Positions 14,198 through 18,654 of a DNA stretch of 18,654 nt are shown one piece after another. The stretch's first letter is position 1, and every line of letters starts with the position of its first letter. The translations under genes and the position numbers were made by a program. The stretch is from Desulfonema limicola (lineage in GTDB: Bacteria > Desulfobacterota > Desulfobacteria > Desulfobacterales > DYRC01): positions 1 through 18,654 of the forward strand of contig DYRC01000042.1 of NCBI GenBank assembly GCA_020718925.1, read 5' to 3'. The notes under the pieces were generated by a model. That model ran no database searches. It saw only the letters and a list, made by a program, of their open reading frames with translations, and had not been told where the DNA came from.

Positions 14198-16539
14198 GTT
14201 TTTTTCCTTTCATACTTCCGCAGAAGAATTGTCATAAGATATAAAATACTGCATGTAACCGACATGACTCCCAAAGCAACAACTGTTCGGATATATCCCA
14301 GTTTTATAATCAGAACGCCGGTTATCAGAGGACCGGCAGCATTGCCCAATCTTTCCCAAAAACGGAAAACCCCCATCCCGGTTCCGGTTCCTATCCGTCT
14401 GATGACTGCTGTTTCTGTGATGACGGATATCTGAGACGATATGGAAAAGGTATGGGAAACCCCTATTACGGCTACCAGACACAATATTGCAAAGGCGCCC
14501 GAACCCGCATTAAAACATATCATTGAAATACCCGTAAGCATTCCTCCGATAAAAATATAATATTTTCTGTGAGTTTCTTTATCAATATATTTTGAAAAAA
14601 AGTAGCTGAGAAACACAATTGCAATATTATATGTCATAATAACACGCCCGATGTCAGATTGCAAGATTTGAAGGCTTTTCAGATACAGCGGAATCAGATA
14701 AAACAAGCATCCGATCAATATGATTTTTGTCGGGATGGCTTGAAGAAAAACAACAGAAAAAAATTCCGGGTCTTTGAGAACATTAAACAATTCCCTGAAA
14801 GGAAAGGTGCTTGCTGATTTTTTTTCAGTTGTCCGGGCTTGATTTCTGAAAATATACAGGCAGAAGAGGAGCGCAACGATAGAAATCATTGCGCTGAATA
14901 AAAAAACATTTCTGTATCCGATACGGTCAGCCAGCATCGCCCCCATCACGGTACCGCAGATACTGCCCGCAGCAAAGGCTGAACCGAAAGATGCCATTCC
15001 GGCAGCGCGTTCCTGAGAGTCGGTATTATCTGCCACGAATCTCTGACAGGCAATAAAAACAATCGCAAAACCGATTGCCGTAAGAGAGCGGAACAAAATC
15101 AGTTGGATCATATTCTGAGCCATTGCGGTCAGAATAAGTCCTGTGATATTTGCAACGATTCCGCTAATCAGAGGCTTATACCACCCTGCCCGATCCGACC
15201 AGTTTCCGGCTATCGGCATACTGAACACAACAGACAGCATGAAAACGGAAATAGGCAGCCCCATCATTACTTCTCTGGAAAGCCCCCACATCGGCTGATA
15301 CAGCATGTTTGCATACAAAGGGAAAAAAGACGTACAGAATCCATCTGCCATAATAAACAAAAAAATTATCGGACGGACATAAGAATACGGAATTTTTGTG
15401 CTTTCTCCGGAAGCCCTGCCGCGATTGAAAATAAATGTCAGTGCTTCAAAGGTAATCAGCAGCGAGGTCAGAATCACCGTCATCATATCCAGCAGAATTT
15501 CCCGCGATTTGCTTCGGATCGCTTCCGGCGATATGCTCAACCCGATATTGCCGACATGACGGTTCTCTTTCCGAAAATATACCGGCACAGAGACATCCGG
15601 GGACTGATAAGAAATCTTCACACCCGGCTCAATCTGTTTCATGGTCTGACGATCCGCATAGTATAGGACATTTCTGTCAAGGTCGGAAATTTCTATATAC
15701 TCCAGTTCCGGCGTTATTTCCGAAATTTCTTTCAGCGTATTTTCAAGCCGTACCAGCCGGGATAAGGGAATATTCATATTCAGCACATATTCTACATCAT
15801 CTCTTAAAAATTCGCCCAGTTTATTGCATTTGGATTGAAGCGCCCTGACATGGCTGTATTCAAACGAATTAAGATTGATATAAGAATAAACAAGCTGCCC
15901 CGCGACAATCAACGCCATTACAATGATAAAAATTCTGAAGCGGATATGTTTTTGCAGATTGCCGCGTATGAAAAAAGCAAGCAATCCGATAAGCGGCAAA
16001 GAGGTTCCGATGGTAACAGATGCCAGCGCTTTTAAATTTTGATATGCCATATCACGGAGTCTTTTGTATATGACTTCTCTTGAAAATGACATCAGGATAA
16101 TGCCTGTAAGTTCTTCGGAACGGTTGTAAAGCGGCAGAAATGAAAGATAGTTCCCTTTATCAAGCTTGGTAATCGCAATCTGATCCGGAGCAAATTTCGG
16201 TATCGGAGATGGAAATTGTTTTCCGATCTGATCCGAATCTGTATGATACAGAATATTTCCCTGCGGCGTACCGACAGCCGAGTATGAAATCTCCGGATTT
16301 TTTTTATGCACTTCGGCAAGCAGGGCATCCATTCCCTGAAATTTATCCAACGGCTTGCCGAATCGCAGCGATTGTTCTGTTTTGCGCTTGAGATTCTTTC
16401 CGGCAGTTTCATATACAGAGATCAGAGACGATGTATATATCTTCTCAAAAGACGCAAGGCTTAACACAGAACTCAGCGCCATTGTGAGGATGAGAATCAG
16501 AAGCGTTACAGATATAATTTTTACCGGATATGAGTTTAT
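14194..16539 (-). CDS. Duplicated Cache-type sensor fused to a major facilitator transporter
   Basis: From the first ATG (16482) the protein has 762 residues. The frame is open upstream and codes for a missing membrane helix (VKIISVTLLILILTM); a suitably placed AAAGGA (16547-16552) lies 7 nt before an ATA codon at 16539-16537. I therefore extend the gene to that non-standard start. In 762-aa numbering the order is: N-terminal helix, extracytoplasmic module (about 15-145), helices at 152-172 and 181-203, second extracytoplasmic module (204-330), helix 332-352, then a 12-helix MFS domain (370-755) with the motif-A-like NWSDRAGWYKP. The two extracytoplasmic modules end alike (GIILMSFSREVIYKRLRDM and GNIGLSISPEAIRSKSREIL), which suggests duplication; Cache-like is my reading. 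It looks like a ligand-gated exporter or importer. It overlaps the ATP-grasp-like gene by 4 bp and heads the hgc gene cluster. Confidence 0.8.
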   Translation of the reverse strand: MNSYPVKIISVTLLILILTMALSSVLSLASFEKIYTSSLISVYETAGKNLKRKTEQSLRFGKPLDKFQGMDALLAEVHKKNPEISYSAVGTPQGNILYHTDSDQIGKQFPSPIPKFAPDQIAITKLDKGNYLSFLPLYNRSEELTGIILMSFSREVIYKRLRDMAYQNLKALASVTIGTSLPLIGLLAFFIRGNLQKHIRFRIFIIVMALIVAGQLVYSYINLNSFEYSHVRALQSKCNKLGEFLRDDVEYVLNMNIPLSRLVRLENTLKEISEITPELEYIEISDLDRNVLYYADRQTMKQIEPGVKISYQSPDVSVPVYFRKENRHVGNIGLSISPEAIRSKSREILLDMMTVILTSLLITFEALTFIFNRGRASGESTKIPYSYVRPIIFLFIMADGFCTSFFPLYANMLYQPMWGLSREVMMGLPISVFMLSVVFSMPIAGNWSDRAGWYKPLISGIVANITGLILTAMAQNMIQLILFRSLTAIGFAIVFIACQRFVADNTDSQERAAGMASFGSAFAAGSICGTVMGAMLADRIGYRNVFLFSAMISIVALLFCLYIFRNQARTTEKKSASTFPFRELFNVLKDPEFFSVVFLQAIPTKIILIGCLFYLIPLYLKSLQILQSDIGRVIMTYNIAIVFLSYFFSKYIDKETHRKYYIFIGGMLTGISMICFNAGSGAFAILCLVAVIGVSHTFSISSQISVITETAVIRRIGTGTGMGVFRFWERLGNAAGPLITGVLIIKLGYIRTVVALGVMSVTCSILYLMTILLRKYERKKT

Positions 16540-16546
16540 GGCGTTT

Positions 16547-16552
16547 TCCTTT
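16547..16552 (-). promoter_or_regulatory. Ribosome binding site before an ATA codon
   Basis: AAAGGA on the minus strand lies 7 nt before ATA (16539-16537) and 64 nt before the first ATG (16482). It thus marks the ATA, or a mutated ATG, as the intended start. No other Shine-Dalgarno-like sequence precedes the ATG. Confidence 0.5.
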
Positions 16553-16618
16553 CCCGGAAATGAATTTCCGGGCTATTATGTGTCGTCCCTACGGGACTTT
16601 TTTATCCCTTAGGGATAA
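16553..16618. repeat. Cluster of three palindromic hairpins
   Basis: The first is cccggaaat-ga-atttccggg (16553-16572), followed by GCTATTATG. The second is gtccc-tac-gggac (16585-16597), followed by TTTTTT. The third is ttatccc-tta-gggataa (16602-16618). The order of palindrome, GGGCTATTAT and GTCCCTACGGGAC is a combination I associate with dispersed intergenic repeats in anaerobe genomes (recall, not checked). The first arm recurs at 8241-8258. Confidence 0.6.
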
Positions 16619-16630
16619 CCCGTAATAGCG

Positions 16631-16648
16631 CGGCAATTTATTGCCGTG
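16631..16648. repeat. Palindromic repeat, left copy flanking the M48 gene
   Basis: The sequence cggcaatttattgccgtg includes a 16-bp palindrome. Its exact reverse complement is at 18637-18654, so the two copies bracket the peptidase gene in inverted orientation. Confidence 0.65.
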
Positions 16649-16786
16649 TGATAATCGGACAATCTCTGAAATTAACATAAAAATACCGCTGTGAAAAGTG
16701 ATAAAAAACTTTCCGTTGCGGCGGGGAAGTTCATAAAGTCATTCTTAGATGTTGATAAATACATAAAATTCAGGTAAGATTATATC

Positions 16787-18625
16787 ATGTTTGGTAACTT
16801 TTTATATTTCATAATCATTCTTCTGATATATACCACAGCCCCTTCTCCGCAGGAAAGCAATTTCCCTTTGGCGGAAAGCCTTGAAATTTTCTTGGCATTG
16901 GCGGCGGTATTTGCGCTGTTCACCCGCTTTGAGTTTCACCGGCTGGAAAAGCGAATTGCTGCGGACAGCTTTTTTCAATCGGATCATCGCTTCAACAGCC
17001 TGATTACCCGGCATTCGATCATTGCGATTGCGGTGTTTGCCATTGATATTTATTGGCTGAACCTGCCCACCTTTGCTGCGCCGTTTTTTTCCATACTGCC
17101 CACGCTTCAGGCATTGCTGTTTATCGCAATTTTCGTGGGATATTTGGCAATGATTTGGGCGTTTGCGTATCCGTCTTATCGGCTGCTGTATAACAGCGAA
17201 CTCTCAGGGCGCGGATATGTAACGTCCAATATTTCATTTGCCCTGCCGGTTCTTCTGCCCTGGCTCATATTATCGCTGGTATCGGATATTGTTCAGGTGC
17301 TGCCGTTTGAGCCGCTCAAACAATTTCTGTCCACAACTGTCGGAGAAATCAGTTATTTTCTGTTTTTTCTGTTTGCGACCGCTATTGCGGGACCTGCGAT
17401 GATTCAGAAATTCTGGCAATGTACGCCGCTTGAAGACTGCTGGGAAAGACGGCGGATCGAAGCCTTATGTCAACGCGCCGGGCTGGAATATGCGGATATT
17501 TTATATTGGCCCATTTTTGAAGGGCGGATGATTACCGCGGGCGTTATGGGACTCATCCGGCGATTCCGCTATATTCTTGTTACCAAAGCCCTGCTGACGC
17601 ATCTCAGCATTGATGAAATCGAAGCGGTGATTGCCCATGAAATCGGTCATGTCAAAAAGCGGCATCTGCTGTTTTATCTGTTTTTCTTTATCGGTTATAT
17701 GCTGCTGTCTTACACGGTCTTTGATCTGGCAGTTTACGGGCTGATGTATATCGAGCCGCTGTATCGCATAGTCAATGTTGTCGGCTTCAGTCAGACCGCG
17801 TTTTCCGCATGGGTGAGTGTTGTCATTATTTTGATTTTTCTGATTTATTTCCGCTTTATTTTCGGATATTTTATGCGGAATTTCGAGCGTCAGGCAGATA
17901 CATACATTTATCATCTTTTTGATAATGCGGTGCCGCTCATTTCCACATTTGAAAAAATCACGTTAACCAGCGGACAATCCCCGGACAAACCCAATTGGCA
18001 TCATTTCAGCATTACAGAGCGCGTGGATTATCTGAAAAAATGCGAGACAAATCGGGGCTGGATAGATCGCCATGATAAAAAAATCAGAAAAAGCATTGCA
18101 GTGTATCTCGCAGGCATTTTACTGATCGGAGGGTTGGGCTTTCATCTCAATTTTACCGAGAGCGGAAAAAAATTCAATTCACAGTTGCTGGAAAAAATCA
18201 TTGTTCGGGAAATTGAAAAAAATCCCAAAAATGCAAGACTTTACGGTGTTCTGGGGGATATGTATTACACTCAGAAAAACTATGAAAAAACCGTGGAAAC
18301 TTATGAAAAGTCTTTAGAACTCGAACCGGATAATCCCCATGTATTGAATAATCTGGCGTGGTTGTATGCCACTATCGAAAATAAAAAGCTGCGCGATACC
18401 GAGCGGGCGGTTGAATTAGCCCAAAGAGCCGTAGCGATTCTTCAGGCTCCCTATATTCTGGACACGCTTGCAGAAAGCTATTATGCCAACAAAGACTATG
18501 AAAAGGCAGCTTCCGTCAGCAAAAAAGCCATTGAAATTGCCACCCGTGATCGCGCGTATTATGAAAGCCAGTTTAAAAAATTTATGAGAGCGGTCATCGA
18601 AGCTGACAGGAGTATTAAAATTTAG
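16787..18625 (+). CDS. Membrane M48-family zinc metallopeptidase with C-terminal TPRs
   Basis: The 612-residue protein starts with about five membrane helices (spread over 1-205). These lead into a peptidase domain with the zinc motif HEIGH (H284, E285, H288) and a downstream glutamate in NFERQAD (E367), the M48 ligand arrangement. Helices flank the site (about 292-320 and 335-360). Another helix (about 446-465) separates the peptidase from an exported or cytoplasmic C-terminal part with three to four TPR units (about 481-595, for example YEKTVETYEKSLELEPDNP). HtpX-like M48 enzymes degrade misfolded membrane proteins. The TPRs suggest protein-protein contacts or substrate selection, as in BepA-like relatives, but the domain order here is unusual. 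The ATG follows a weak AGGTAAG. It is divergent from the hgc cluster. Confidence 0.85.
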   Translation: MFGNFLYFIIILLIYTTAPSPQESNFPLAESLEIFLALAAVFALFTRFEFHRLEKRIAADSFFQSDHRFNSLITRHSIIAIAVFAIDIYWLNLPTFAAPFFSILPTLQALLFIAIFVGYLAMIWAFAYPSYRLLYNSELSGRGYVTSNISFALPVLLPWLILSLVSDIVQVLPFEPLKQFLSTTVGEISYFLFFLFATAIAGPAMIQKFWQCTPLEDCWERRRIEALCQRAGLEYADILYWPIFEGRMITAGVMGLIRRFRYILVTKALLTHLSIDEIEAVIAHEIGHVKKRHLLFYLFFFIGYMLLSYTVFDLAVYGLMYIEPLYRIVNVVGFSQTAFSAWVSVVIILIFLIYFRFIFGYFMRNFERQADTYIYHLFDNAVPLISTFEKITLTSGQSPDKPNWHHFSITERVDYLKKCETNRGWIDRHDKKIRKSIAVYLAGILLIGGLGFHLNFTESGKKFNSQLLEKIIVREIEKNPKNARLYGVLGDMYYTQKNYEKTVETYEKSLELEPDNPHVLNNLAWLYATIENKKLRDTERAVELAQRAVAILQAPYILDTLAESYYANKDYEKAASVSKKAIEIATRDRAYYESQFKKFMRAVIEADRSIKI

Positions 18626-18636
18626 TTGATACACTT

Positions 18637-18654
18637 CACGGCAATAAATTGCCG
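18637..18654. repeat. Palindromic repeat, right copy flanking the M48 gene
   Basis: The sequence cacggcaataaattgccg ends at the window edge and is the exact reverse complement of 16631-16648. It starts 11 nt after the peptidase stop. As a stem it could also act as a transcript-end hairpin, but any following T-run lies outside the window. Confidence 0.6.

Larger units (their letters stand above)
16540..16786. other. Divergent intergenic region with hairpins, between the hgc cluster and the M48 peptidase
   Basis: No gene is visible. From left to right the region holds the ribosome binding site of the minus-strand transporter (AAAGGA, 16547-16552), the palindrome 16553-16572, hairpins 16585-16597 and 16602-16618, and palindrome 16631-16646. 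An AT-rich stretch at 16650-16780 follows and should carry the plus-strand promoter, though I cannot single out convincing -35/-10 boxes. The minus-strand promoter of the hgc cluster must lie within or beyond the palindromes. Confidence 0.55.

Noticed and set aside
15103..15666. Plus-strand open frame of 187 codons inside the transporter gene
   Set aside because: It lies wholly antisense to the well-supported Cache-MFS gene, is rich in His/Arg/Gln typical of a shadow frame, and has no recognisable domain.
16585..16603. GTCCC-tac-GGGAC hairpin followed by six Ts, like a rho-independent terminator
   Set aside because: There is no plus-strand gene upstream for it to end, it sits in a divergent promoter region, and it is part of a cluster of repeat palindromes.
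17501..17914. Minus-strand open frame of 137 codons inside the M48 gene
   Set aside because: It is antisense to the catalytic part of the peptidase, has a polar low-complexity composition, and no ribosome binding site was seen.

Overview
The window looks like a chromosomal piece of an anaerobic bacterium, most likely a sulfate-reducing Desulfobacterota (Desulfobacterales-like). This is an inference from gene content: a mercury-methylation pair hgcAB, archaeal-type leuCD, a methyl-accepting chemotaxis protein, a precorrin-2 dehydrogenase next to a CcsA-type cytochrome c assembly protein, a Uma2-family nuclease, and many palindromic intergenic repeats. No rRNA or tRNA is present to confirm it.

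Left part (1-3394, minus strand): a decayed secreted zinc metalloprotease. A signal peptide and a start with a good ribosome binding site sit at 3394. Three indels between about 2800 and 3145 break the frame, after which the catalytic, Ig-like and Fn3 part is open down to 402. A second, related C-terminal domain fragment (147-323) and a long inverted repeat (72-139) lie beyond it. A 317-bp divergent intergenic region (3395-3711) rich in palindromes separates it from leuC.

Centre-left (3712-8234, plus strand): leuC-leuD (isopropylmalate isomerase), a chemoreceptor with almost no periplasmic domain, a precorrin-2 dehydrogenase/sirohydrochlorin ferrochelatase, and a CcsA/CcsB-type heme-handling membrane protein. 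Spacing is short and the genes are probably cotranscribed. A convergent Uma2 gene (8269-8835) and a repeat-laden gap follow.

Centre-right (8962-16539, minus strand): six closely spaced same-strand genes, read right to left. They are (1) a Cache-Cache-MFS membrane protein whose best start seems to be a non-standard AUA codon, (2) a 410-aa ATP-grasp-like protein overlapping it by 4 bp, (3) an orphan ABC-type solute-binding protein, (4) hgcA, (5) hgcB and (6) a multi-TM HEAT-repeat protein. HgcA carries the cap-helix motif NVWCAAGKGTFS and five C-terminal membrane helices. HgcB carries two 4Fe-4S motifs, the internal conserved Cys and a C-terminal Cys pair. This is the most interesting part of the window: a mercury-methylation gene pair apparently inside a larger transport/sensing/ligase operon.

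Right part (16540-18654): a palindrome-rich divergent region, then a membrane M48-type zinc metallopeptidase with C-terminal TPRs. The peptidase gene is bracketed by inverted copies of the same 18-bp palindrome-based sequence.
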